A stretch of 64,000 nt of DNA. It comes from Chelonoidis abingdonii. Its lineage: Eukaryota > Chordata > Testudines > Testudinidae. The position numbers were made by a program, and so were the translations under genes. The notes beneath the pieces were generated by a model. It saw nothing but the letters and a program-made list of their open reading frames with translations. It was not told the DNA's origin and made no database searches. This document shows, in pieces, positions 47,516-58,416 of the stretch. Position 1 is the stretch's first letter, and each line of letters begins with the position of its first letter. Location: positions 201,412,992 through 201,476,991 of the forward strand of contig NC_133770.1 in NCBI RefSeq assembly GCF_003597395.2. The letters run 5' to 3'.

Positions 47516-48150
47516 TTAAAAAAGGATAAACCCTAGAGACAGCGAGTGAAAGCCAAACAGGAGAGCAATAAAAGAAGGCAGAGATGGCTCTCAGGAAAAC
47601 AGGACATTAAAACAAAAATATGGAAAGCAACATTTTATACAAGTCAGGGTATGCTAAACTCTGTGCTGGCATTCAACAAGGTCAGGGAAAGCCAGAAATG
47701 CTACTTATTACAGATCCTCTTGAAATGACATTCTCTCTCATTTAGGGCCAAGTAGCAACAATATGATCTCCATCTCCTTTACAGCTCCTACAAAATAAAG
47801 TGGCTTGAGTAGAAGAATCTTTACATCAGTGGCTTGCGTGACATATTTAGTCAGACATGCAATTGTACACATGTAAGCAAGAAGCATCCTCCATATAGAA
47901 TGATCTCACACTCATCGTATGTGTCAGGTCACACTGCGCAGAGGATGCCATTTTGTTCATGTGTTTGGGGGCCAGATGGAATCATCCTGTGGGCACAGCC
48001 TGTATTGGGACATGCAATGCATGCCTTGCATACGGTGACAGCATGCCATTCATTTACATACATGAGCTATGATTCTGTTTACAGTGTACAGTACACTGTT
48101 CCAGTGTGTAGGATGAAATGACAGAAACAGTGTATCCAAGAAGCATGGTG
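47516..48150. other. No recognised feature
   Basis: Nothing supported. Confidence 0.4.
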
Positions 48151-48154
48151 ATGA

Positions 48155-48715
48155 GTCAGGGGCCCGGAAAATGGTGGGCCAAGGAGACATGGCCCTCTCA
48201 CTTTTGAAAGTGGATGGGCCTGGCCTGTCCACTTTTTGCTACAGGCTCAGCCCCGCTGTCCCTATTCTTCCCCGCCAAGGCCCCACTCCCCAGCTGGGCC
48301 AGAAGCTGGATCCTGGTAAGAACCGCCTGGGGAGCCCTGACAGCTGTGGGGAGCCCACAGCAGATGGTGTGTCCACAGCTGTCCACCAGGCAGCTCTTAT
48401 TATGGCCTAGGTACAGCACTTTGGCCCCTGAGGCCCTGCCCTGGCTGGAAGCTGGAGTCCAGTTGGGGTAAGAGCTGTGCAGGCAGGTGCGAGGAGCCAC
48501 AGACTCTCCACTTGCCCTGGGTGAGGAGCCGGGGGCGAGGGGGGAGGGAGGTGGGGACATGAGCCGCGGGCTTCTCTTGGGTCCCCCAACCCAGGCAGGT
48601 GGAGGGGCCTGGGCTCCCTTGTTTCTCGCTTGGCCGGGGGCAAGGCCCCAGAGGAAAGAGTAAGGGCGGGGTAGGGGCCAGAAAGGGGATAGGATTTCAT
48701 GCCCCCCCTACTATT
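48155..48715. repeat. GC-rich island, probably a non-autonomous transposon
   Basis: About 560 bp is sharply GC-richer than both flanks, opening near CAGGGGCCCGGAAAATGG and closing near CATGCCCCCCCTA. The word CCTGGGGAGCCCTG and inverse-like GGGGCCC/GGCCCC words occur, but I could not pair terminal repeats or find a target duplication. Overlapping frames on both strands reflect composition. A CpG-island promoter is the alternative, but no gene follows. Confidence 0.4.
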
Positions 48716-50704
48716 AGGAAGACTCCAACACCCCTGCAAGGAGCAGAAATCTAGCGGAAGAGAAGAGACAATAGCACAACAAGGTTTGAGAACTGAGGAA
48801 GATGGCTGAGCCATGACTGAAGAAGAATGATCACAAGTGCTCCTAAATAGCTTTGAGAGTGAAGAGAAGACAACTGTGGAGTGCTGGAAGGCAGAAGAGA
48901 ACTGAAGACTACTGCCATCAAAAAATCGCTATAAACGTTAAAAACAGTTGTCTGGACAGTCTTTGCATTAAAACTCTGAATCCAAGAAAACACTGCTATC
49001 CAACCTATCTGAATTGCTTGACCTGTGAGTTCTACTGCTGCAAGGTAGAGAAGATGGTAGAATGTTGTCACTTTTAAAACTTCTGTGAGGGATTTGTACA
49101 GGACTATCCAAGTATAATATGTGTGCCTGCATCTGGTCTGCAGAAAGAGAGGGACCTGAAAGCAAAGACTTTGCATTAGTATTTTAAAGCGGTAGCACAC
49201 TATACTACGTTCTTTGTCTTTTCTTCCTTTTAATAAAAAGAACTAGAAGAGAAGGGATTTTCTAAATGTGGAGCTTTTCTGCTAGCCAGATATTTTTTCT
49301 GGATATTAAAAGTGTACAGTTTAAATGTCTGCAGCCTTACTCTCCACACCATTGTATTTTGTGACCATTTAGATCAGTGCAAAGTGGATATAAAATATTG
49401 CTATTTTGTTTTAGAAATATTTACATGCGGTTGTGGAAGATGCAAAGACTGGAGAATTAGGCTCAATGTCTCATCTTAAAATCGATTCTGTTTGACAAGC
49501 AAAATATTAACATTTTTTGAACAGATCCATATTCTTCTTTGTGTGTACAATGTCATTTGTCATTAACTGAGGGCTCATATGTTCATATTACTTCCTGGCC
49601 CGGACTAAGGTCTAATTCTTGCTCCCTCCTAGCCATCTATGCTTTGCTGTTTTTCAATGATTTTTATGCATTTGCCAATCAGTCTGTTAATCTTACTTAG
49701 CCTATGCACTTTATTTTCAGATTGCTGTACAACTGTAACAAACTAACAAACAAATGATAAGTCTATGATTTAGCAAATGGGACAGGTAATTAATACATTG
49801 GAGAAAAATCCTGATTATGAATGAAGTCCAGCTATTAATTTTAATACTGGCAAGAGACAGGAGCTTCCAACATCATTAATATAGTTACTGAGATCTTATC
49901 AAGCATCAAGTAGCGGATGCCAATTAGAGAAACACAAATCAAACGATGAACAGGTCAAACACCACTAATAATGGTGCCATTCAGACAGCTGAATATGGTC
50001 TTTCTATAAAGGTAAGTCCTGAGCAGTATTGAGAAACCATTACAGACATTAAAGACAATGGCAATCTTGGGTGTTCAGCACCTCTTAGAATCAGGTCTGC
50101 TTGTGGACAATACATTGCACTCTAACATCCCTGCCATCAGTTCCCTATTCAGGGAACTCATCCAGCAGGTGGAGTGAAAGTAAATAAATGCCACTGGTTC
50201 TTGCCTTGAAAATCTATCCTCTGCATGGGGAAGGAGAGACTTGAACTTGCACTGGTGTTATGTAACAACAAAAGCCCATTCCCAGGGCAGGGGAAAAGAA
50301 AGGAGCTAACTCTGAGTTCAGAAGCAGGAGCCAATCAGCTCTCCAAGTGGTGAGAATGTGCATTTTATATGTTTGTAACATGGTTTTCAGTCTACTCATA
50401 AGGGCCTGATCATCGGGTTGTATAAATCAGCCTCTTACAGTTTACTTCACCAGCTGAAGATTGAGTGCACCGAGCATAGGAAGCACATTCAAGCTTTCCT
50501 TCTCCTCTTAAATACTGGATCTTGACAGTACGTTGGAAACCTGCTACCAAACCCAGGACTCTCTTCCTGGTAGATGTGTTTCTATTGGTGCAAGTATTCA
50601 TCTCTCCTTGTTAGCATTTGGAATCTCCAGGTAAGAAGAGGTAACAATGGTCTCCCTTCTACTCAACCACGGTGCTGGGCTTCGTGGATGGGGCCGCTTC
50701 CAGT
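48716..50704. other. Gene-free stretch
   Basis: No domain; the minus-strand frame at 48,751-49,200 (149 residues) has no motif and runs into the GC-rich block. Confidence 0.4.
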
Positions 50705-51655
50705 AAGAACATTGGACATAGGACTTGAAGGGAACTCCTGGGTCATTGAGTTCAGTTCCCAGCTATTGTAGGCAACCCCAATTTTGTGCTACAGAATATT
50801 TCATTAGTACGCTCCTACTTTTTGTGTCAAGGTCATTAATGAGAATGTTAAATAATATCGGTCCCAAGACCAATCCTTGAGGAACTCCACTAGTTAACCT
50901 CCCTCCAGCCAGAGAATTCTCCTTTCTGCACAAGCCACTGTTATCGCCTCTTTAACCAGTTCCTTACCTATCTTGCAATTTGTAAACAATTCCCCATTTT
51001 TTCCATTTTAGGTAATAATTTGCCATGTGGTATAAGTACCATATCAAATGTTTTAGATTCGATCTACCACAATTCTCCCATTTAAAAAATTAGTTATCTT
51101 ATAAAAAACTATTTCAGATTAGTTTGGCATGATCTATCTTTGCAACCCACATTCAATTCTATCCCATTTTTGGTTTACCTCCATGTGTTTAGTTATTTTA
51201 TCTTTCTTTTTTTTTTCTAAATCCTTGCATACTATTGAGGTCAGACTAACAGGGCTGTAATTGCCTGGATCATTTTTTCCCTTCCTCAAATATCAATATC
51301 AATATCAATACATTAGCTATTCCCCAGTCATAATATCATCCATGATTTGACAGATTTAAAATCCTTGATACCAGACTTGCTTGCATTTTTCTGTGGCAGT
51401 ATTATGTGGTGGAGATTATCTGGTCCCTGTGAGCACATTAAAATCTGTACCCCATCCTTGCTATGTAGCATTCCCACTTCTTTTCTTGTTCTCTTTTTAC
51501 TTACATGGCTAAAGAACATTTACTATTTGTTTTAATTTTTTACATTGTCTAACTCAACTTGACTTTTAGCAATTCTTACTGTCACCCTACAATTTCTGTA
51601 CCCCACAATGTACTTTTCTTTGGTGATCAATCCGTTGTTCTTTGTAGACTCTCTG
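50705..51655 (-). pseudogene. Old CR1-type LINE fragment, minus strand
   Basis: The 3' end of the LINE lies at about 50,705-50,770 (plus text ACTTGAAGGGAACTCCTGGG then GAGTTCAGTTCCC). The remaining kilobase is the antisense of the reverse transcriptase region (plus text AATATCGGTCCCAAGACC then TTGAGGAACTCCACTAG; GTCAGACTAACAGGGCTG). Protein motifs are too eroded for a clean frame. It ends abruptly where the Penelope-like fragment begins. A (ATCAAT)n run lies at 51,289-51,312. Confidence 0.7.
51289..51312. repeat. (ATCAAT)n tandem repeat
   Basis: About four units of a hexanucleotide within the CR1 fragment. Confidence 0.75.
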
Positions 51656-52190
51656 CTAACTCCCAATATCCTTTTGGACAAACTGGACAGTCTCTACGGA
51701 AAAGGATAAATGGACACAAATCAGATATTAGGAATGGCAATATACAAAAACCTGTAGGAGAGCACTTCAACCTCCCTGGCCACACTATAGCAGACTTAAG
51801 TGCCTCTGCAGCAAAAAAACGCTCAGGACCAGACTTCAAAGAGAAACTACATGAGCTTCTTTCATCTGCAAATTTTTGATCACCATCACTCTGGGATCTA
51901 ACAACTTGAATGAGCTCTTGTCAACTATTAGAACCAGTTTTCTCCTCTCTTTTTTCACACCTCAAACTGCTAGAACAGAGGCCTCATCCCTCCCTGAATT
52001 GAAACTTAACCAATTATTCCTATCTTGCTTGATAGACTATATTTATACCTTGCCCCCTGGAAAATTTCTCACTTACCATTCAATTGATGAAGTGGTATCA
52101 CCCACTGAAAGTCTTGATCCAAACATCCTTTAGTTGCTATAAGGCTGGCTCACAGGCATTCTCTGCTGCTTTCAGATCAGAGATAACAGG
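51656..52190 (+). pseudogene. Penelope-like 3' fragment (GIY-YIG end and tail), second subfamily
   Basis: In the plus frame, FGQTGQSLRKRINGHKSDIR continues to NGNIQKPVGEHFNLPGHTIAD, the second half of the GIY-YIG nuclease (about 51,670-51,800), ending near FKEKLHELLSS. The tail continues with ACCTTGCCCCCTGGAAAATT and GATGAAGTGGTATCACCCAC, a different 3' end from the element at 33-35 kb. So two Penelope-like subfamilies are present. The RT domain is absent; the copy is 5'-truncated at or near the end of the CR1 fragment. Confidence 0.82.
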
Positions 52191-52509
52191 CTGTACCCCT
52201 TGTTTTGTAATGCTGGTCCTGGTTGAGTTCATAGTAGGCATCTGACGTCCCTTTTCTCTGTCAGGATGCATTTCAGATTACTTCTGAGTCTTTGACTTAA
52301 AGCAATTCCAAGCCTCGTCCATCATTAAAAGGCTCTGCGTTTCTTCAGATCCACGATTTGCTACTAAACTGATTCCCTACACCACTGCTTTATAATTTAG
52401 CTCTTTAGAAATGGGTCAGCCAATACTCATGTGTATTGACCTAAGATATTATATGGGCAATATTTTCAGTTAAGCTGATAGGTGAACACCAATGTGTTAG
52501 GCTCTGGAG
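52191..52509. other. Unassigned, possibly more of the CR1 interrupted by the Penelope-like insertion
   Basis: The text TCTTTGACTTAAAGCAATTCC may belong to the 5' part of a minus-strand CR1, which would make the Penelope-like fragment an insertion into it. Unproven. Confidence 0.3.
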
Positions 52510-52974
52510 GTAGGATTGCTTAAAATTCAAAATGATTCGGACAAAACTGAGAAAATCTGTCTAAGTACATACAGATTGAATTCAATTGCGGGAATCTAAA
52601 TCACTTCCACTTCAAGGAAGGACAATCAGGGTTGCACACTTACAATATGTGATGACTGCAAGGAGAGTACTGCGAGAAGGATCTGAGGGTCTAGTGTACC
52701 CTAAGCTTAATTTGAGCTCAACAGTTGTAAGAAAAACAATTGTTGCCAAAAAAGCTGACTCATTCTTGGGATGTGAATATCCAGGTCGCCGTTGTAAGCA
52801 AGATGAATGAGTTTAATTCGCTCTATTTCCATGTGATTAGGCCTCAACTGAATTACGTTGATGAGTCCTGGCCCATATTCGGAAGGAGTGACAAATGGAG
52901 AAGCGTGGATAGGAACTGTAAAGGAGCTACAAGGTCATTAACTGGAAGGGTGAATACTGTTCATGTGAAGAGTT
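52510..52974 (+). pseudogene. CR1 fragment A, plus strand
   Basis: Post-RT CR1 text is present: GAGAAGGATCTGAGGGTCTAG, AACAATTGTTGCCAAAAAAGC, ATTCTTGGGATGTGAATATC and GATTAGGCCTCAACTGAATTA. These correspond to the EKDLG, VAKKA, ILGC and RPQLEY-type boxes (translated here as RPQLNYVDESW). Stops in every frame. Confidence 0.7.
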
Positions 52975-54268
52975 ACTAGTGGAGTTCTCAAGATCAGTTT
53001 TTGGACCATTTATTTAACCTTTTTTACTGACCTTGGCACAAAGCAGGAATTGCTATAATTTTGTGAGTGAACAAAGTGAGGTATTTGCAACACAGGAAAG
53101 ACTGATTCATACGGAAGATCTAGATACCTTGTAACTGGAAGTAATAGGTAATCAGGATGAAACTTAATAGGAAAGAGTGCAACGTCCATTGTCATATTAA
53201 GGATAATATTTATAGCATAATTTATATTAATTGGGGACACTAATCAGTTGGAAGCAACAGAGGAGGAGAGAGCTTGGAGTATATTGTTATCACGATGACT
53301 ATGAGCCCCAATGTGAGTATGTCCATATTAAAAGTAATGCGGTTTTAGGATGCATCGGAGGTTTTCCAGCAAGTAAGGAGTGTTTCAGTACCTTATTATT
53401 AGACTGGTGAGCCTCATTGGAATTATGTTGTGCTATTCTTGTCTCCCCATGTTAGAAGGATTGAATTTTCAAACTGGAACAGGTTCATAGCGGGCTACTA
53501 GGATATCGCGAGACTGGGAAAACCGCCTTATAAAGGAGACCAAAAGAGCTGCTTGTTTACCTAACAAAGAAGGTTGAGGGGATATGCTTGCTCTTTATAA
53601 TATCATCAGAGGTAAATTAGGAGGGAGAGGAATTATTTAAGCTTAGACCAATGTAGGACACAGAACAAACAGGTTAAAGAACATAGGGAGTTTAGACTTG
53701 AAATATAGATGGAAGGTTTTATCTAACCATTTAGAGGAGTGGATTCTGGACGCCTTCCAGGAGTAGTTGTGGCCAAAACCTACTGGCTTTTACGATAAGC
53801 TGATAGTTATGAGGGATTGGGTTTTATTGGGCTATTGGGGGATTAGGGGCTAAAATTTGGCAATTTTTGGTTATCAGGTTGGTGAGTCAGGGTCTTGTGC
53901 GATGATCGATTTGTGAGTCTACTGCAGAATTTCTCTATTCCGTGAGTGCTGTTGGTTGAGTCTTGCCCACATGCTCAGGGTTTAGCTGTTCGCCTATATT
54001 TGGTCCGGAACAGGAAGTTTTCGCCTCGTGTCCTGAAGATTGCAGAACCCTGTGGACTTTTCATCCTTCTGTACTGCAGTGTGGGCATGGGTCACTTGCT
54101 GGTGGATTCTCTGCAGCTTGAGGTCTTCAAACCACAATTTGAAGACTTCAATAACTCAGACATAGGTTAGGAGTTTGTTATAGAAGTGGATGGGTAGGAT
54201 TCTGTGGCCTACTTTGTGCAGGAGGTCAGACTAGATGATCATATTGGTCCCTTCTGACCTTAAAGTCC
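52975..54268 (+). pseudogene. CR1 fragment B, plus strand, near-complete 3' portion
   Basis: It starts around AGTGGAGTTCTCAAGATCAG with TTTTGGACCATTTATTTAACC (the GPLLF-like RT box). It continues through TTTTAGGATGCATCGG, GGAATTATGTTGTGC, GCTTGTTTACCTAACAAAG and GACTTGAAATATAGATGGAAG. It ends with the CR1 3' phrase GTCAGACTAGATGATCATA then TTGGTCCCTTCTGACCTTAA. The family differs from fragments A and C. No intact frame remains. Confidence 0.8.
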
Positions 54269-54532
54269 AAAGAAGAGCAACATAAATGATTAAAGGTGAC
54301 CTATGAGAGAAGATTGAAAAAATTGGGATTGTTTAATCTGGAAAAGAGAAGCCTGAGAGGGGACATGATAACCATTTTCAAGTACGTAAAAGGTTGTTAC
54401 AAGGAGGAGGGAGAAGAATTGTTCTCCTTAACCTCTGGGGATAGGACAAGAAGCTTAAATTACAGTAAGGACAGTTTAAGTTGGATATTAGGAAAAACTT
54501 CCTAACTGTTAGGGTGGTTAATCACTGGGCAC
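54269..54532 (+). pseudogene. CR1 fragment C, left part, broken by the Harbinger transposon
   Basis: The frame at 54,296-54,505 reads TYERRLKKLGLFNLEKRSLR, then GDMITIFKYVKGCYKEEGEE and LFSLTSGDRTRS, the conserved CR1 C-terminal region. It stops at GGGTGGTTAATCACTGGG. The CR1 3' end resumes at 58,357 with TAGTCCTGGCATGAG...GGACTAGAT...GTGATTCTATGATT. About 100 bases of expected CR1 between them are missing. Confidence 0.82.
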
Positions 54533-54533
54533 A

Positions 54534-56082
54534 ATGGACAGAGGCTACTACAGGGACACACAGCAGTGCTGTGTGAAAGTTAAGGAGCTGAGGCAAGCCT
54601 ATCAAAAAACAAAGGGTGCAAACAGTCGCTCCAGGTCAGAGCCCCATACATGCCGGTTCTATGATGAGCTGCTTGCAATTCTAGGGGTGGCCTCTACCGC
54701 TAACTCACAACTGTCCATAGACACCTGCAAAGGGGTAGTCTCACGCAACAGGGATAAGGAGTTTGAAGATGTGGAAGAGGAGGAGGTTGAGGGTAGCGCA
54801 CAGCAGACCAAGTGGAGAATCCCTTCTCCTCAGCAGCCAGGAACTGTTCTTCACCCTGGAGCCAATATCCTCCCAACACTCCCAAGGCAGGCTCCTGGAC
54901 CATAAAGATGGAGAAGGCACCTCTGGTGAAGGTACCTTTGTAAATATAATACACGGTTTAAAAGCAAGCATGTGTAATGATTAATTTACCACACCAAGCC
55001 AGTAGCAAGTAGTCTGGAATCATTGCAGCACAAAACCTTGCAGTGAATGGGCCTGGGCTTTGGCTGTTTGACTTTGGCTGAAAATAAATTATCCCCACTG
55101 TTAGTCACGTGGTGGGGGTGGGGCACGTTCATGCTGAGCTGTTCACGTTTGGCTGACAAAGATCTTCCCTGATACTAACCATGTAGGGGTGAGGGAGAGC
55201 AATCATCCCAGAGAATTGTGGGGGGGTATGGTGGATTGTGCTGCACATTCATCCTAAAACCGCAGCCTCTCCTTTTAAATGGCCAACCCAACTGACTTTG
55301 CTTGGTATGGGAAAGGAGGGCACTGCTGTTTGAAACCATTCCCACATGTTATGAAAGTTGAAGAAGCCAAAACCCTCTGCCTTACCATAGCTGCCTGCAA
55401 GCCAAATTCTGTTACCCAGCCGAGCGTGTGTAATGTCTCACACCAAACCGTCAGGCACTCAATATAAGAGACAAAATGCGACCTTGTAGCAAAAACACAT
55501 GTGCTATGTATATGAATTGCTTGATTCAGTGTGAAATAGTCTTCTCTTTGTTCTCTAACATGTATTTTTTAAATACTACTCTCCCTTTTTTTCTTCCCAC
55601 AGCTGCAAATGTTTCTACGCTCCCCCTATCATCTTAGTCCCAGAGGCTAGCGCAGATTAGAAGGTGAAAAAACACACTCACAATGAAATGTTCTCAGAGA
55701 TTATGTAGTCCTCCTGCACTGAAAGAGCTCAGTAGAATGTGTGGAGGCAAACAATGTCAGAGTCCAAGAAAGCGTTAAATGAACACGATGACAGGAGGGA
55801 ATAACACGCTGAGAGGAGGCAGGATGCAATGCTGAGGCTAATGGGAGAGAAAACTGACATGCTCAGGCATCTGGTGGAGCTGCAGAAAAGGGAGCAGGAG
55901 CACAGACCACAGCTGCAGCCCCTGTATAACCACCTGACCTCCTCCCCAAGTTCCATATCCTACTCACCCAGATGCCCAAGATCGGCGGGGGGTGGGCAGG
56001 AGAAGTGGCTATGGGCACCCAGCCACGCCACCCCAGAGGACTGCCCAAGCAACAGAAGGCTGGCATTCAATAAGTTTTGAAC
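54534..56082 (+). pseudogene. Harbinger Myb/SANT-like DNA-binding protein, 5'-truncated, two exons
   Basis: This protein would bind the element ends with the transposase. Exon 1 (54,534-about 54,930) encodes the last helix of a trihelix Myb/SANT-like domain (MDRGYYRDTQQCCVKVKELR, AYQKTKGANSRS, CRFYDELLAILG), then an acidic linker (DKEFEDVEEEEVEGSAQQ). The frame shifts in the glutamine/proline tail. A donor-like GGTGAAG|GTACCT lies near 54,931 and an acceptor TTCTTCCCACAG|CTG near 55,602, so a 0.67-kb intron is likely. Exon 2 includes a coiled-coil tail at 55,829-56,080 (MLRLMGEKTDMLRHLVELQK, ending NRRLAFNKF). The first two helices are lost. A stop and a frameshift mark it as dead. Confidence 0.8.
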
Positions 56083-56429
56083 TGTAATGTGGCCTTGTCC
56101 TTTCCTCCTCCCCTCATCCACCATCCCACCCAGTGATTCCCTCCTCACCCACCCATCCCAGGCTACCTCACAAGTTATCCCCCTATAAGTTGAATTAATG
56201 AATTAATAAAGAATGCATGATTTGGAAACAATAATGACTTTATTGCCTCTGAAACGAGCGATCGAAGGGGACAGGTTGGTTGGCTTACAGGGAAGTAGAG
56301 TGAACCAAAGGAGCGGGTTTTCATCAAGGAGAAACAAAGAGAATTGTCATACCATAGCCTGCCCAGTCATGAAACTGGTTTTCAAAGCTTCTCTGACGCG
56401 CAGGGCACCCAGCTGTGCTCTTCTAATCA

Positions 56430-57290
56430 CCCTCATGTCTGGCGGCGTGTAATCGGCCACCAGGCGATTAGCCTCAACCTCCCACCCCACAATAAACGTC
56501 CCCCATTACTCTCACAGATATTGTGGAGCACACAGCAAGCAGAAATAACAATGGGAATATTGGTTTCGCTGAGGTCTATCCGAGTCAGTAAACTGCACCA
56601 GTGCGCTTTTAAACGTGCAAAGGCACATTCTACCACCATTCTGCACTTGCTCAGCCTAAAGTTGAACTGCTCCTGACTACTGTCCAGGTTGCCTGTGTAT
56701 GGCTTTATGAGCCATGGCATTAAGGGGTAGGCTGGGTTCCCAAGGATAACTATAGGCATTTCAGCATCCCCAATGGTAATTTTCTGGTCTGGGAAGTAAG
56801 TTCCTTCCTGCAGCTATTCAAACAGACTAGAGTTCATGAAGATGTAAGCGTCATGTACCTTTCCCAACCATCCCACGTTGATGTCGGTAAAACTTCCCTT
56901 GTGATCCACCAGTGCTTGCAGCACCATTGAAAAGTACCCCTTGCGGTTTACATACTGGCTGTCAAGGTGGTCCAGTCCCAAGATAGGGATATAGGTTCTG
57001 TCTATCGCCTCACCACAGTTAGGGAACCCCATTGCAGCAAAGCCATCCACTATGACCTGCACATTTCCCAGAGTCACTACCCTTGATAGCAGCAACTCAG
57101 TGACTGCATTGGCTACTTGGATCACAGCAGCTCCCACAGTAGATTTACCCACTCCAAATTGATTCCCAATTGACTGATAGTTGTCTAGCGTTGTAAGCTT
57201 CCAGAGGGCTATCGTCTCAGGGCTTCTCCCATCTTGGTATTCTTGAGCTTCAGGGCAGCAGAAAGCAAGTCACAAAATACCATGAAAGTG
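56430..57290 (-). pseudogene. Harbinger DDE transposase (DDE_Tnp_4-type nuclease), inactive
   Basis: The minus-strand product is the PIF/Harbinger nuclease that cuts and joins transposon ends. A first block (57,152-56,814) reads KSTVGAAVIQVANAVTE, VDGFAAMGFPNCGEAIDRTY (first Asp in AIDRT; the family usually has AIDGT), RKGYFSMVLQALVDHKG and GWLGKVHDAYIF. A stop follows SLFE. The second block (56,811-56,433) reads EMPIVILGNPAYPLMPWL, where the catalytic GDPAYP Asp is Asn here, and CRMVVECAFARLKAHW, which keeps the catalytic Glu. The first frame's N-terminus is broken (several stops up to 57,290). A missing Asp, a nonsense codon and N-terminal breaks make it inactive. Confidence 0.88.
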
Positions 57291-58199
57291 CCCTTATGCA
57301 TGCAAAAGTTTTGCAGCCACTAGGAATCATCCCAGACCTGCAACACTGTGCAGTCCTACCACTCTGTGCTTGTTTCCTGAGCCCAGAATCGGCATTCTAC
57401 AGCATGAACCTGCCCCATTACCACCATGGTCTCCAAATCGCCATGGCCCATGCTTTGAGAGGAGTCTGTGTCCATGTCCTCATCACTATCATCGTCGCGC
57501 TGTTGTCACCTCCTCGCCTGCTTTTGCAGGTTCTGCACATACTGCAGGATAAGGCGCGAGGTGTTTACAATTCTCACAACAGCAGCAGTGAGCTGAGCAG
57601 GCTCCATGCTTGCTGTGGTATGGCATCTGAAGGAGAGCAGGAAAGCAGAGTTGCAGTGGAATTGGTGGATGACAACAGATGCCACGAGAATAGCTATTTA
57701 TGCAGAATGATGAGAGAACCTGCAAGATAGATTCATGGCACCAGGAGAGCAGGAAAGCAGAGCTGCAGTGGAAGTGATGGAGAATGACAGTTAGCAACAT
57801 GCACATTTCCTGAGGAATTACACACGGGAGCCCATGACAGACAACATGGAGAAATTCACTATCGAGGCAATAGGAGCAGAACAGAGTTGCAGCAGAAGAG
57901 GTGTATGACGACGGTTAGCAGTCTTACTGCACCGTCTGCTGCCAGCAGAACTCAGGACACAACAGGGGCGGTGTCGGTGAGGTGAACTGAGTGGGCTGCA
58001 CACTTGCCGTGTTATGGTATTTACATGGAAAAAAGGTGCAAAACGATTGTCTGCCGTTGCTTTCATGGAGGGAAGGAAGACTGATGACATGTACCCAAAA
58101 CTACCCACGACAGTGTTTCTGCTCCATCAGGCATTGGGAACTTAATCCAGAATTCCAACTGGCAGCAGACACTGCAGGAACTGTGGAATAGCTACCCAC

Positions 58200-58355
58200 A
58201 GTGGACCGCTCCGTAAGTTAATGCTAGCCATGGTAGTGAAGATGCACTCTGCTGACTTAATGAGCTTAGTGTGGACATACACAATCGACTGTATAAAATT
58301 ATTTCTAAAAATCGACTTCTATAAAATCGACCTAATTTCATAGTGTACACATACC
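58200..58355. repeat. Right terminal region of the Harbinger element
   Basis: AAATCGACTTCTATAAAATCG then ACCTAATTTCATAGTG and TACACATACCC is the terminal inverted repeat type of this family; the inverse end is seen in the deletion derivative at 38,345. AT-rich and non-coding. Confidence 0.7.
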
Positions 58356-58416
58356 CTTAGTCCTGGCATGAGTTCAAGGAACTGGACTAGATCCAGTCCT
58401 GTGATTCTATGATTTA
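58356..58416 (+). pseudogene. CR1 fragment C, 3' end after the Harbinger insertion
   Basis: TAGTCCTGGCATGAGTTC then GGAACTGGACTAGATCC and GTGATTCTATGATT is the CR1 3' end, continuing the copy interrupted at 54,532. Confidence 0.75.

Larger units (their letters stand above)
54533..58355. mobile_element. PIF/Harbinger DNA transposon, two-gene type, left end lost
   Basis: About 3.8 kb with a Myb-like gene on the plus strand (54,534-56,082) and a DDE transposase on the minus strand (56,430-57,290). The right TIR (...AAAATCGACCTAATTTCATAG then TGTACACATACCC) ends at about 58,355, followed by TTA, a suitable 3-bp target. No left TIR exists: the Myb gene begins mid-domain immediately after CR1 sequence, so a deletion removed the left end plus about 100 bases of CR1. 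The two divergent/convergent genes are characteristic of Harbinger. Confidence 0.88.

Noticed and set aside
48198..48814. Overlapping frames in the GC-rich block, considered as a CpG-island first exon
   Set aside because: No downstream exons, splice pattern or recognisable protein; frames exist on both strands, as expected from composition.
55863..56148. Minus-strand frames opposite the Myb-like tail
   Set aside because: They are antisense to the plus-strand coiled-coil exon of the Harbinger second gene.
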